Shown here: positions 1 through 7,930 of the stretch, piece by piece | Position numbering within the stretch: position 1 is the first letter of the stretch | How the letters are laid out: every line of letters begins with the position of its first letter | Origin: Acutalibacter muris | GTDB lineage: Bacteria > Bacillota > Clostridia > Oscillospirales > Acutalibacteraceae | Length of the DNA stretch: 64,000 bases | Assembly (NCBI RefSeq): GCF_002201475.1 | Contig: NZ_CP021422.1 | Span: 3,472,001-3,536,000 of the forward strand | Direction: 5' to 3' | Program-made: the position numbers and the translations under genes | Notes under the pieces: generated by a model | Told to the model about the DNA's origin: nothing | What the model saw: the letters and a program-made list of their open reading frames with translations, nothing else | Databases searched by the model: none

Positions 1-2184
1 GAGCGGCTGCGGGAGCAGTTCCGAGAGCGGGAAAAGTTCCTGGAAAATGAAGCCCGAGACGCGGAAAACCTGCGGGATACCCTTCTGCGCCAGGAGGGCG
101 CACAGGACACGGAAAGCCTTGAGCAGTCGGTGGCGGAGCTGGAAAAGGAGCTCTCCGAGCTTATCACCCGGCTGGACCAAAACGGCAAAAAGCTCTCAGA
201 GACCGAGACCCGGCTGAAAGCCGCCGGGGAGCTCCTGCGCCTGGACCGGGCGGCAAAGGAGGCCGAAGCGCGGCTCTCCGAGACCTCAGCCCGGGCGGAG
301 ACCTTGGAGAAGTCCGCCCACAAAACCGACCATATGCTCAAAGAGGCCGCAGAGCTCCAGGAGAAGTCCACCGCCGCCGCCCGGGAGCGGGAGCGCCTTA
401 ACGGGTCGCTCTCCCAGCTCACCGCCGCCCTGGACGCTTCGGACAAGGCAAAGCTGGCCCGGAGGGAGCAAAATAACCTGAAAAAGGAACTGGAAACCGC
501 CCAAAAGGAGCAGGAGGACATTACAAAACGCCTGGAGCAGGGGGCGGAGTACGAGGGCCGCTGCCGGGAGGCCAACCTGCGTCTGCCGGAGCTTTTGGAG
601 CGGCGGCAGGCCCTTGAGGGCCAGTGCGCCGCCCTGGAGGAGCTTGCCCGCCGCCGCGCCGCGCTTACAGAAGCGGAGAAGGCCCTAAAGGAAACCGAAG
701 CCCAGGCGGAACGGCGGCGGGTGGAGTGGGAGACCCTTTCCCTGCGCTTAAAGGAGCAAGAAGCCCTTCTAAGGAGCAGCGCCGCCCTGGAGCTTGCCGG
801 TACTCTTGAGGAGGCCCGGCCCTGCCCGGTCTGCGGCTCCGTGCACCACCCCGCCCCCGCCAGAAACCCGGTGCGCAGCGCCCTGTCCCCCCGGGAGTTA
901 GACGTTCTGCGCGCTGGCGAGAAGGGGGCCCGTGAAGCTCTAAGCGAAGCCCAGGGCCTTGTAAAGGCCAGAGCCGACAGCTTAAAGACAGCCCGGGAAT
1001 CCCTGTCCCGGCAGGAGGAGCTCTGCAAAGACGGCCCCGCCCCGGAGAAGGCCGCCGCGCTGCTGGCCGAAGTAACCGCCAGGGCCGCCGAGGCCCGGAA
1101 GCTGGCGGCCCAGCTGCAAAAGGCCGGCAGCCGCCTTGAGGAGCTTCGGGCCCGCCGGGAGGCCATAGAGCAGGAGCGGGCCCAAAAGATGTCCCGGCTC
1201 TCGGCCCTTAACGCTCGGGCCGGTGAGTTGGAGCGCCAGGCCGAGGGGGCCCTCTCCCGGCTTGAGAGCGCGGACCCCCGGGCCCTGGAGCGCGCCATAA
1301 AGGAGCAGGAGACCCTGGCAGACAGCCTTGCCAAAAAGGCCGTGTCCCTTCGGGAGACCGCCGGGCTCCGGGCCCAGGAGCTGGCCGGGGCTCGGGAGGC
1401 TCTGCGTCTGGCAAAAGAAGCCGGCGCGGCGGCGAAGGCGGGGCTGGCTGGGTTCCGGGCGGAACACCCTGACCCACTGGACCTGCCCGCTCTCACTAAG
1501 GCGGCGAAGGACCTCCGGGAGGAGAGCCAGCGCAGTTCCCAGGCCATCGGCGAGACAAGGAGCGCCCTCAGATCCCGCCGTGCGGCCCTGGGCTCAATAC
1601 GAGAGCTGGACCAAAAGATTTCCGGGCTCTCCGCCCGGTTCAGCCGGGTCTCCCGCCTGAGCCGGGCCCTCTCCGGGTCCAACCCCATGAAGACCCCAAT
1701 TTTGCAGTACGTCCTGAGCGTTACCCTGGACGAGGTGCTGGTCTCCGCCAACCGCTTCTTCCAGCGGCTCTGCCGGGGACGCTATGCCTTACAGCTGGCG
1801 GACTGCCCCAGGGGCGGCGGGGCCATGGGCGGCCTGGATCTGGAGGTGCTGGACGGGGCCTCCATGCTGCCCCGGTCCATCGAGACCCTCTCCGGCGGCG
1901 AGCAGTTCCTGGCCTCCCTGTCCCTGGCCTTCGGGCTTTCGGAGGTGGTCCAAAGTCACAGCGGGGCGGTGGGCCTGGACTCCATCTTCATCGACGAGGG
2001 CTTTGGCTCCCTGGACTCCGAGACCCTGGACGCAGCCATGAAGGCCCTGGCCCTCCTACAGTCCGGCGGCCGCATGATAGGGGTCATCTCCCACGTGCAG
2101 GAGCTCCAGAGCCGCATAACAAATCGTCTCCAGGTTACCCAAACTCCAGAGGGCCATGCCAGGGCGAAGGTCATTATACCATAA
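1..2184 (+). CDS. sbcC: SbcC-type exonuclease subunit, 5' end outside window
   Basis: This is the C-terminal 727 residues of a Rad50/SbcC-like SMC ATPase, which with SbcD cleaves DNA hairpins and ends. The frame is open from base 1, so the start lies outside the window. Most of it is Glu/Arg/Ala-rich coiled coil. A CPVC zinc hook (about nt 822-833) sits between the two coiled-coil arms. Near the end come the ABC signature LSGGEQF, a Walker B/D-loop stretch (FIDEGFGSLD) and the switch His (VISHVQE). The N-terminal Walker A is not in the window. sbcD is expected upstream but cannot be seen. Confidence 0.95.
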   Translation, partial: ERLREQFREREKFLENEARDAENLRDTLLRQEGAQDTESLEQSVAELEKELSELITRLDQNGKKLSETETRLKAAGELLRLDRAAKEAEARLSETSARAETLEKSAHKTDHMLKEAAELQEKSTAAARERERLNGSLSQLTAALDASDKAKLARREQNNLKKELETAQKEQEDITKRLEQGAEYEGRCREANLRLPELLERRQALEGQCAALEELARRRAALTEAEKALKETEAQAERRRVEWETLSLRLKEQEALLRSSAALELAGTLEEARPCPVCGSVHHPAPARNPVRSALSPRELDVLRAGEKGAREALSEAQGLVKARADSLKTARESLSRQEELCKDGPAPEKAAALLAEVTARAAEARKLAAQLQKAGSRLEELRARREAIEQERAQKMSRLSALNARAGELERQAEGALSRLESADPRALERAIKEQETLADSLAKKAVSLRETAGLRAQELAGAREALRLAKEAGAAAKAGLAGFRAEHPDPLDLPALTKAAKDLREESQRSSQAIGETRSALRSRRAALGSIRELDQKISGLSARFSRVSRLSRALSGSNPMKTPILQYVLSVTLDEVLVSANRFFQRLCRGRYALQLADCPRGGGAMGGLDLEVLDGASMLPRSIETLSGGEQFLASLSLAFGLSEVVQSHSGAVGLDSIFIDEGFGSLDSETLDAAMKALALLQSGGRMIGVISHVQELQSRITNRLQVTQTPEGHARAKVIIP

Positions 2185-2190
2185 ACTCCG

Positions 2191-2211
2191 AAGGTACGCT
2201 TTGCGTACCTT
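2191..2211 (+). terminator. Hairpin after sbcC
   Basis: A perfect 9-bp stem (AAGGTACGC/GCGTACCTT) with a TTT loop lies just after the sbcC stop. There is no run of T after it, so a terminator role is only possible. Confidence 0.35.
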
Positions 2212-2226
2212 ATACCACAGCAAAAA

Positions 2227-2251
2227 GGGGACGGGCAATACGCCCGTCCCC
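2227..2251 (-). terminator. Rho-independent terminator of the MBL-fold gene
   Basis: A perfect 10-bp stem (GGGGACGGGC/GCCCGTCCCC) with a 5-nt loop is followed on the minus strand by TTTTTG. It ends transcription from the minus-strand gene at 2261-2965 and, facing sbcC, may also help stop plus-strand transcripts. Confidence 0.85.
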
Positions 2252-2260
2252 CTTACTATA

Positions 2261-2965
2261 CTATATCTCGAAAACCTGTCCCGGCTCCTTCACGTCCATC
2301 ACACGGGGAGCATACTCCTTGTATGTGGGCGTGCCCTTAAAGAGGGGCACCACCGTATAGTCCTCCCACATATGCATGGGGAACACGTGAGCGGCTCCAG
2401 CCGCTTCGGCTCCAGCCGCCTCGAAGAAGTACCTCATGCCAAGGTCAAAGTCCGCGTCCTGCCTTGGGTCCAGAGGCACAAAGGCCACGTCGATGTCCTT
2501 GCCCTCAAGGAGTCTTAATTCCTCCCTATACGCCTTTTCCATCATGTCGTTCTGCCACTTGGGGGCCCCCTCCCACACCCAGCAGTTCAGATCCCCGGCG
2601 TGGTAGATGCGTTTGCCCTCACACTCCACAAGGAACGCCACACCCTCGTCCGTGGACTTCAAGGTGGCCAGCCGCAGGCCCTCCAGCTCGTAGGTCTCGT
2701 GGGGCTTCACGAACAAAGCGGCCTCCCGAAGCTCCTCCGGCACCCGGCTCTCAAAGATGTCCTTCGAGAGAATAAAGCGCACCCGCCGCCCGGGGCGGGC
2801 CTCCTTAAACACCTCCGGGGAAAAGTGATCCTCGTGGTGGTGTGACGCGAACACGTATAGGGGCTTATCCGACTGTGGGATATCCCCCCTCCAGTAGTCG
2901 AACAGCAGACAGCAGGAGTCAAGCTCCACAAAATAGCCGCTGTGCAGGATAAACGTGACCTTCAT
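2261..2965 (-). CDS. MBL-fold metal-dependent hydrolase
   Basis: A 234-residue metallo-beta-lactamase-fold protein. The HHHEDH motif at residues 42-47 is the metal-binding HxHxDH signature, and YHAGDLN near residue 120 supplies a further His/Asp ligand pair. The length and the absence of other domains resemble small UlaG-like or uncharacterised MBL hydrolases. The substrate cannot be read from sequence. The start is supported by AAGGTGAG upstream of the ATG. It is transcribed alone and ends at the strong hairpin at 2227-2251. Confidence 0.8.
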   Translation of the reverse strand: MKVTFILHSGYFVELDSCCLLFDYWRGDIPQSDKPLYVFASHHHEDHFSPEVFKEARPGRRVRFILSKDIFESRVPEELREAALFVKPHETYELEGLRLATLKSTDEGVAFLVECEGKRIYHAGDLNCWVWEGAPKWQNDMMEKAYREELRLLEGKDIDVAFVPLDPRQDADFDLGMRYFFEAAGAEAAGAAHVFPMHMWEDYTVVPLFKGTPTYKEYAPRVMDVKEPGQVFEI

Positions 2966-3002
2966 ATTATCTCACCTTTCTATAATGGAACTACAAATGG
3001 AA

Positions 3003-4685
3003 CTACATATTCCGCATATGCCGCCCGCCCTTGGGGGGCCTTGTAGCCACGGTCTTCGTCATCATATGCCTTGGGCGCACGGCCCTTTTCACCTTCAATA
3101 GCCGGGCTATTGTCTCCCCCTTTGGCAGCATACACACGTCCTCATAGCTCACCGCCCTAAACAGCACCACACAGGCCGCGTATACTCCTATAGCCACCAC
3201 AATGGCCGGTATCAGCGCCAGCCTTGGCGTCAAAAACCGGCAGAGCCCCAGATAGGCCCCGTAGGACGCCGCGCCCATAAGCCCCGCCGACAGCAGCATG
3301 GGGGCCGCCGTGCCTATAACGCTGTCCATGCTGGGGAAGCTCTCCCTGATGGCCATAAGGTTCAGCAATACTATCACAAGATAGGAGACCACCGTGCTTA
3401 CGGCCGAGCCCATCACGTTTATCTCGGGTATCCCCGAAAGGACATAGGAGATTCCTATCTTTACCACGCCCCCCACCGCCATGTCCAGCACCGGCCTTGT
3501 GGTCCTGCCGAAGGACTGGAGCATGGCGTTGGTGGTATAGACCGTGCTGCTGAAGGCTATTGCCATCGAGAGCACCTGTAAAAGCCGCGCCGTTCCCGCC
3601 GCCACCTCCGAGCTGCTGAACAGCAGCAGCTGGCAGATGGGCTCTGCGAATATGGACATACCCACGCTTGCGGGTATGGAGATAAGCAGAGTCATGCGCA
3701 TGGACATGGAGGAGATATGCCGCACCTGGGGCTTGTCCCCGGAGGCAACGGCCCCCGAGAGCACCGGCAGCAGGCTTGTGGAGATGGGCACCACAAAGGA
3801 CCCCGGCAGGTCGAAGAACTTCCTTGCGTTGCCCAGCACCCCGCTGTACCAGTCGGCCTGGGACTGGCTAAAGTCCGCCGCCGTCTTCATCCTGTCCATA
3901 AGCACCGCGCTGTCCACAAAATCAAGAACGCTTAAAAAGCAGGCCCCAAGGGTTATGGGCACCGCAAAGCGCAGAAGGGCCGTGAGCATATCCCGGCGGC
4001 TTGAGACAGCGTGTTCGTCCTGGGGCAGGGTCCTGTCCCTTCTGCGCTGGCGGAGCTTGCAGAAGGCCAGGTACACCATACCCAGCCCCGAGCTCACCGA
4101 CACGCCGGATATTGCCCCAACGGCGGCCCAGACGTCGGAGTTGTACTTATAGATAATGTAATAGGCAAGGCCTATGCCCACGGCCACCTTTAATACCGCC
4201 TCGATGACCTGGGACATGGCTGTGGGCACCATATTGGAGCGTCCCTGAAAGTAGCCGCGGATAGCGGAGGTTATGGCGATAAAGAACACCGTTGGCGCAA
4301 GGGCCACTATAGTGCCCGCCGCCCCGGGCTTGCCCAAAAGCCCCGCTATCTGCCTTGAGCCAAACAGCATCACAAGGCACCCCAGAAGACCTATGCCGAA
4401 AAACAGCCAGAAGGCCACGGAAAAGACCTGGTCCGCCTCCCTGCGTCGGCCCATTGCGCTGGCCGTGCCCACCATCCGGGACACGGCGATAGGCAGCCCG
4501 GCGGTGGAGAGCACCAGGAAGATGGTAAAGATATCATACGCACCATAGAAATAGGACATACCCTCGGCGCTTATAAAGTTCGCAAGGGGTATGGAGAACA
4601 GCAGCCCCAGGGCCTTTACCACCAGGGTGGAGATGGAGAGGATCGCCGCGCCCTTCATAAAGCCGTTCTTATTGTCCCCAGCCAT
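3003..4685 (-). CDS. MOP-superfamily lipid flippase (SpoVB/YtgP/MurJ type)
   Basis: A 560-residue integral membrane protein with about 14 hydrophobic segments. The N-terminus (GAAILSISTLVVKALGLLF, then the YFYGAYDIF region) is typical of the SpoVB/YtgP branch of the MOP exporters. Members flip lipid II or other polyprenyl-linked intermediates for peptidoglycan or spore cortex. Sequence alone does not separate a vegetative MurJ role from a sporulation SpoVB role. The ATG follows AAAAGGAGG. A promoter with TATAAT sits at 4741-4746, inside the short gap before the erm-like gene. Confidence 0.88.
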   Translation of the reverse strand: MAGDNKNGFMKGAAILSISTLVVKALGLLFSIPLANFISAEGMSYFYGAYDIFTIFLVLSTAGLPIAVSRMVGTASAMGRRREADQVFSVAFWLFFGIGLLGCLVMLFGSRQIAGLLGKPGAAGTIVALAPTVFFIAITSAIRGYFQGRSNMVPTAMSQVIEAVLKVAVGIGLAYYIIYKYNSDVWAAVGAISGVSVSSGLGMVYLAFCKLRQRRRDRTLPQDEHAVSSRRDMLTALLRFAVPITLGACFLSVLDFVDSAVLMDRMKTAADFSQSQADWYSGVLGNARKFFDLPGSFVVPISTSLLPVLSGAVASGDKPQVRHISSMSMRMTLLISIPASVGMSIFAEPICQLLLFSSSEVAAGTARLLQVLSMAIAFSSTVYTTNAMLQSFGRTTRPVLDMAVGGVVKIGISYVLSGIPEINVMGSAVSTVVSYLVIVLLNLMAIRESFPSMDSVIGTAAPMLLSAGLMGAASYGAYLGLCRFLTPRLALIPAIVVAIGVYAACVVLFRAVSYEDVCMLPKGETIARLLKVKRAVRPRHMMTKTVATRPPKGGRHMRNM

Positions 4686-4740
4686 TCCTCCGCCTCCTTT
4701 TCATGCCCATATTTATAGTGTGCCCAACCGTTACCATATC

Positions 4741-4769
4741 ATTATACCAAATGATATGTGGAAACGCAA
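4741..4769 (-). promoter_or_regulatory. Sigma-A-type promoter of the flippase gene
   Basis: On the minus strand TTGCGT (4764-4769), a 17-bp spacer and TATAAT (4741-4746) are placed about 55 bp before the flippase start. The -10 is consensus; the -35 is weak. Confidence 0.6.
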
Positions 4770-4783
4770 GGGCACACGTATAG

Positions 4784-5548
4784 TCAGCGGTAAAATTCCC
4801 GCCACCATCGGAAAAGGCAGAGCCACTGGACATACTCCATGTTCCCGTCCCTGCAAAGAGGCGGCAGGCCCTCCCTCCTAAGGGCAGCGGATATCTGCCT
4901 TTTTGTCAAAAGACTCCTGGGACCCGCTCTGAAGGCCCGCTCCAGGAACGTCCTGTATTCCCCCTGCAGCTCCCAGGGCAGGTCCGGGACGCTTTTGCAC
5001 TTGAGCTCCAGAAGGGCGGCGTCCACTCCCGGCATGGGATGAAACTCCGTCCTGGGTATTTTAGCGGCTATCCTCACGTCGAAGTACGGCCTGATGGCAT
5101 AGGACGCAAGGCCCGTCCCTGTAAAGCGCCTGGCCGCGCCCAGCTCCACTATGAGCCACGCCGCCCTCGGAGGGCGTCCGGCCCGGGTCAGCTTTTTGAG
5201 TATGGCGCTGGTCCCGGAAAAGGGGAGGTTGGCGAACACCTTATAGGGCCCCTTTGGCAGCGGGTATTTGAGGAAATCCCCCTTGATAAGCTCCAGCTTA
5301 TCCTCTCCCGCAAAGCGCTCCCGGAGCCCCGCCCAGAGCCTTGGGTCCAGCTCCACGGCGGTCAGCCGCCCGCACCGCGGAAGCAGTTCCCTTGTGATAT
5401 GCCCCTTGCCCGGGCCTATCTCCAGCACGTGGTCAGAGCTCCCAATATCCGCAAGGCCTATGAGCCTTCGTATCCCGGCCCTGCTTGTCAGGAAATTCTG
5501 TGAAGCCCAAAGAGGGGTTCCCTTTGGGTAACGGGTATTTTTGGGCAT
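4784..5548 (-). CDS. Erm-type 23S rRNA adenine-N6 methyltransferase
   Basis: A 254-residue SAM-dependent rRNA methyltransferase. Visible family features are SQNFLTS (16-22), SAM motif I VLEIGPGKGHIT (41-52), the TAVELD acidic motif, catalytic motif IV NLPFSG, LIVELGAARRF and FHPMPGVDA. This pattern is that of Erm enzymes, which methylate A2058 of 23S rRNA and give macrolide-lincosamide-streptogramin B resistance. The separate ksgA at 53240 argues against this being the housekeeping enzyme. The ATG at 5548 is chosen because GAAAGAGGTG lies 7-8 nt before it; an in-frame ATG 16 codons upstream lacks this. A leader peptide and hairpins precede it (5555-5765). Which Erm class it belongs to, and whether it is active, is unknown. 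Confidence 0.87.
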   Translation of the reverse strand: MPKNTRYPKGTPLWASQNFLTSRAGIRRLIGLADIGSSDHVLEIGPGKGHITRELLPRCGRLTAVELDPRLWAGLRERFAGEDKLELIKGDFLKYPLPKGPYKVFANLPFSGTSAILKKLTRAGRPPRAAWLIVELGAARRFTGTGLASYAIRPYFDVRIAAKIPRTEFHPMPGVDAALLELKCKSVPDLPWELQGEYRTFLERAFRAGPRSLLTKRQISAALRREGLPPLCRDGNMEYVQWLCLFRWWREFYR

Positions 5549-5554
5549 GAAAAA

Positions 5555-5596
5555 GCACCTCTTTCGCAAAGTTGAGTAAACCTTAGAAAGAGACAC
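5555..5596 (-). promoter_or_regulatory. Hairpin sequestering the erm ribosome binding site
   Basis: In the mRNA, GTGTCTCTTTC (5596-5586) can pair with GAAAGAGGTGC (5565-5555), giving 11 pairs with three G-U wobbles across a 20-nt loop. The right arm is the ribosome binding site of the erm-like gene. AGGGACA, just after the leader stop (5645-5639), can pair with TGTCTCT (5595-5589) instead, which would free the site. This matches the translational attenuation known for inducible erm genes. Function is inferred. Confidence 0.7.
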
Positions 5597-5646
5597 GGCA
5601 AAGCAGCCCTCCGCCTCCTGCGGCGGGAATGCTTGTCATGTCCCTG

Positions 5647-5682
5647 TCATTTCCTCAAGCGAAAAATGGCGCAAATACCCAT
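5647..5682 (-). CDS. Erm leader peptide (11 aa, RLR stall motif)
   Basis: A short ORF encodes MGICAIFRLRK with a good ribosome binding site (AGAGGA, 8 nt before ATG). It lies between the promoter at 5736-5765 and the erm-like gene. The RLR near its end is the +X+ macrolide arrest motif known from ErmD-type leaders, and MGI is also a common start of Erm leaders. A macrolide-bound ribosome would be expected to stall at the RLR codons (5653-5661), next to the alternative pairing segment. This explains why such a short ORF should be real. Confidence 0.75.
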   Translation of the reverse strand: MGICAIFRLRK

Positions 5683-5735
5683 ATTTGTTTCCTCTGTCCT
5701 CCCGTCTCGCCGGGGAGCCCGACTATCATGACATT

Positions 5736-5765
5736 ATTATAACCTGCGAAGGGCAGGTTTGTCAA
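5736..5765 (-). promoter_or_regulatory. Consensus promoter of the erm locus with a dyad in the spacer
   Basis: TTGACA (5760-5765), an 18-bp spacer and TATAAT (5736-5741) lie on the minus strand, about 180 nt before the erm start. A perfect 7-bp inverted repeat AACCTGC/GCAGGTT (5741-5747 and 5753-5759) fills the spacer, so a dyad-binding regulator could act here. Confidence 0.8.
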
Positions 5766-5871
5766 CACCGTCGGCATCTCCCGGCAGGGGAAAAATTTTT
5801 TCAGACCCCTTCAATATTCCCGGATTTTCTGCGACTATATACATGAAAGGCCTTTCAAGGAGGGGTTCCCC

Positions 5872-6429
5872 GTGGAGGATATGCGCATCATCGACCTATA
5901 TAACAGCCGGGACGAGCGGGCCATCGCCGAGACCCGGCGAAAGTACGGCCCCTACTGCAATAAAATAGCTTTGAACCTGCTGGGCTCCCCCGAGGAGGCC
6001 GAGGAGTGCGTCAGCGACACCCTTTTCGCCGCCTGGCGGCAGATACCTCCCCTTATTCCCCGGTCCCTGCGGGCGTTTTTGGGGCGGGTCACCCGGAACC
6101 TCTCCGTCTCAAGGTACCGCTCCTTAAAAGCGAAAAGGCGCTGCCCCGGCATGGAGGAACTGCTCTCGGAGCTCTCCGACTGCCTGCCGGACAGCAATAC
6201 CCTGGACGCCCAGGTGGATTCCCGGGCCCTTACCGGCGTTATCACCCGGTGGCTGGACGAGCTTCCGCCCCGGGACCGGGAGCTGTTTGTGCGGCGCTAC
6301 TGGTTCTGCGACAGCCTTTCGGACGTGGCCGCCCGTATGGAGGAGACCCCCCAGGCGCTCTCACAGCGCGCCTATCAGCTTAGAAGATCCCTTAAAAACC
6401 ACCTTGAAAAGGAGGGCTATACAATATGA
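5872..6429 (+). CDS. ECF-type RNA polymerase sigma factor
   Basis: A 185-residue sigma-70 family factor. Region 2 spans about residues 20-85 (GSPEEAEECVSDTLFAAW) and region 4 about 125-175 (LPPRDRELFVRRYW, then an HTH ending RAYQLRRSL). No other sigma regions are present, as in ECF factors. The start is GTG at 5872 because AAGGAGG lies 8 nt upstream; an ATG three codons later is the alternative. The stop overlaps the next gene's start (ATGA at 6426-6429), so this gene and the anti-sigma-like serpin gene are translationally coupled. It probably controls its own operon, but I see no clear ECF promoter. Confidence 0.92.
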   Translation: MEDMRIIDLYNSRDERAIAETRRKYGPYCNKIALNLLGSPEEAEECVSDTLFAAWRQIPPLIPRSLRAFLGRVTRNLSVSRYRSLKAKRRCPGMEELLSELSDCLPDSNTLDAQVDSRALTGVITRWLDELPPRDRELFVRRYWFCDSLSDVAARMEETPQALSQRAYQLRRSLKNHLEKEGYTI

Positions 6430-7910
6430 GACCCGAAGACCTTTTTAATGCTGTCACGGATATCCGCGACGACCAGATAGAGTTCGCAAAACCCGCCCGC
6501 TCCCGCCGCCGGTACCTGGTCCCCATGGCCGCGTGCCTGGCGCTGGCTCTTATCGCCCTGCCGTTTTTGAGTTCTCCCTCTCCCGTGGTGCAGCCCCTCT
6601 ATACCGGCTCCGCCCAACTTGCCAGAGCAGAGTACCCCGGCTCCTCCCGGGCGGAGACTGCTGCGGAGACAGTCGAAGGCCCCTATGCCCATGACGAGGT
6701 CGCAGGCGGCAAAAGCAGCTCCTGTGGATACGATGACAGCGGACTGTGGGAAAAGATAGAGCAGGGCCGCAGGGAATACTTCAACAGGCGTGACGAATAC
6801 TCCCGGCGCTTGGGCGGCTTCTGGGCCGAAAGCGCCGAGACCTTCCTGACCGCCGATAATGAGGAGAACCTGATATTCAGCCCCGTCAGCCTCTATACCG
6901 TCCTGGGCATGTCCGCCGAGCTCTGCGAGGGCGGGCCCCAGGAGGAGATACTGGACCTATTGGGCAGCCCCGACATCACCGACCTGCGGGACAGCGCCCG
7001 GCGCATATGGTGCGCAAGCTTTGCCCGTGACGACAGCACCTGCCTTCTGGCAAACTCCCTATGGCTCTCAAACACCGTGGATTACAAGCAGCCGGTGCTG
7101 GATATATTGGCGGAGAACTACTTTGCCGACAGCTTTAGAGGCGACATGGGCAGCGAAGAATACGACCTTATGCACCTGGACTGGCTAAAGGAAAAGACCG
7201 AGGGCTATCTGGACGGCAGGCTCCCGGAGCTTGAGACAGACACCCTTATGTATCTGGACAGCACCATCTATTACAAGGCCCGCTGGTATCATGAGTTCAG
7301 CCCCTCGGGCAACGAGGAGGGAACCTTCCACGCCGCCTATATGGACCAGCCCTGCACCTTCATGAATCAGTCCGGCCAGGGGGAATACTATAAGGGGGAG
7401 AATTTCACCGCCACGGCAAAGTATATGTACGGCTCCCAGGAGCTGCTGTTTGTCCTGCCGGAGGAGGGCGCCTCCCCCAACGAGCTCCTGACCGACCCCG
7501 AGTATAAGCGGTTCATATCAGCTTACCTTGAGGACCCGGCGGGGTGGGAGAACAAGGGCTATTCCACCATAAATCTGAGCGTCCCCAAGTTCGATATAAC
7601 CTCCGATATGGACATGGCCCCGGGTCTTCGTGAGATGGGCGTAAGCGGCATATTTGAGGGCGGCTCCGGCAGCTTTGCCCCCATCGCTGACCAGGATTTC
7701 TCCTTCACCGGCGTAAAGCACGCCTGTCGGGTGTCCCTCGACGAGGAGGGCTGCGAGGCCGCGTCGGTAATGATAGCGCCTGTCTCCGGGGCCTCCGCGC
7801 CCCCGGAGGAGGAGCTGGACTTCAGGCTTGACCGGCCCTTCCTGTTTATGGTGATCGGCAATGAAAGCCTGCCCATATACATGGGCGTTGTAAACCAGAT
7901 AACTGAATAA
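6426..7910 (+). CDS. Membrane-anchored serpin with anti-sigma-like N-terminus
   Basis: A 494-residue protein. Residues 1-30 (PEDLFNAVTDIRDDQIEFAK) are soluble and charged and resemble the short N-termini of proteins paired with ECF sigma factors in Clostridia. One membrane segment follows at about 35-50, then a low-complexity linker to about 105, then a serpin domain to the end. Serpin signs are NLIFSPVSLYTVLGM, LLANSLWL, the hinge DEEGCEAAS and the C-terminal DRPFLFMV. By spacing from the hinge the scissile bond is near Ala-Ser, which would suit elastase-like proteases. Cys replaces the usual Thr/Ser at P14. It sits where the anti-sigma gene of an ECF operon normally lies. A sensing role is inference. 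Confidence 0.9.
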   Translation: MRPEDLFNAVTDIRDDQIEFAKPARSRRRYLVPMAACLALALIALPFLSSPSPVVQPLYTGSAQLARAEYPGSSRAETAAETVEGPYAHDEVAGGKSSSCGYDDSGLWEKIEQGRREYFNRRDEYSRRLGGFWAESAETFLTADNEENLIFSPVSLYTVLGMSAELCEGGPQEEILDLLGSPDITDLRDSARRIWCASFARDDSTCLLANSLWLSNTVDYKQPVLDILAENYFADSFRGDMGSEEYDLMHLDWLKEKTEGYLDGRLPELETDTLMYLDSTIYYKARWYHEFSPSGNEEGTFHAAYMDQPCTFMNQSGQGEYYKGENFTATAKYMYGSQELLFVLPEEGASPNELLTDPEYKRFISAYLEDPAGWENKGYSTINLSVPKFDITSDMDMAPGLREMGVSGIFEGGSGSFAPIADQDFSFTGVKHACRVSLDEEGCEAASVMIAPVSGASAPPEEELDFRLDRPFLFMVIGNESLPIYMGVVNQITE

Positions 7911-7930
7911 TCATGAGAGGAGCGTTCATT

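Noticed and set aside
5770..5871. An ECF autoregulatory promoter before the sigma factor gene
   Set aside because: The stretch has AT-rich bits (TTCAAT, TATATA) but no convincing -35/-10 pair repeated elsewhere in the window.
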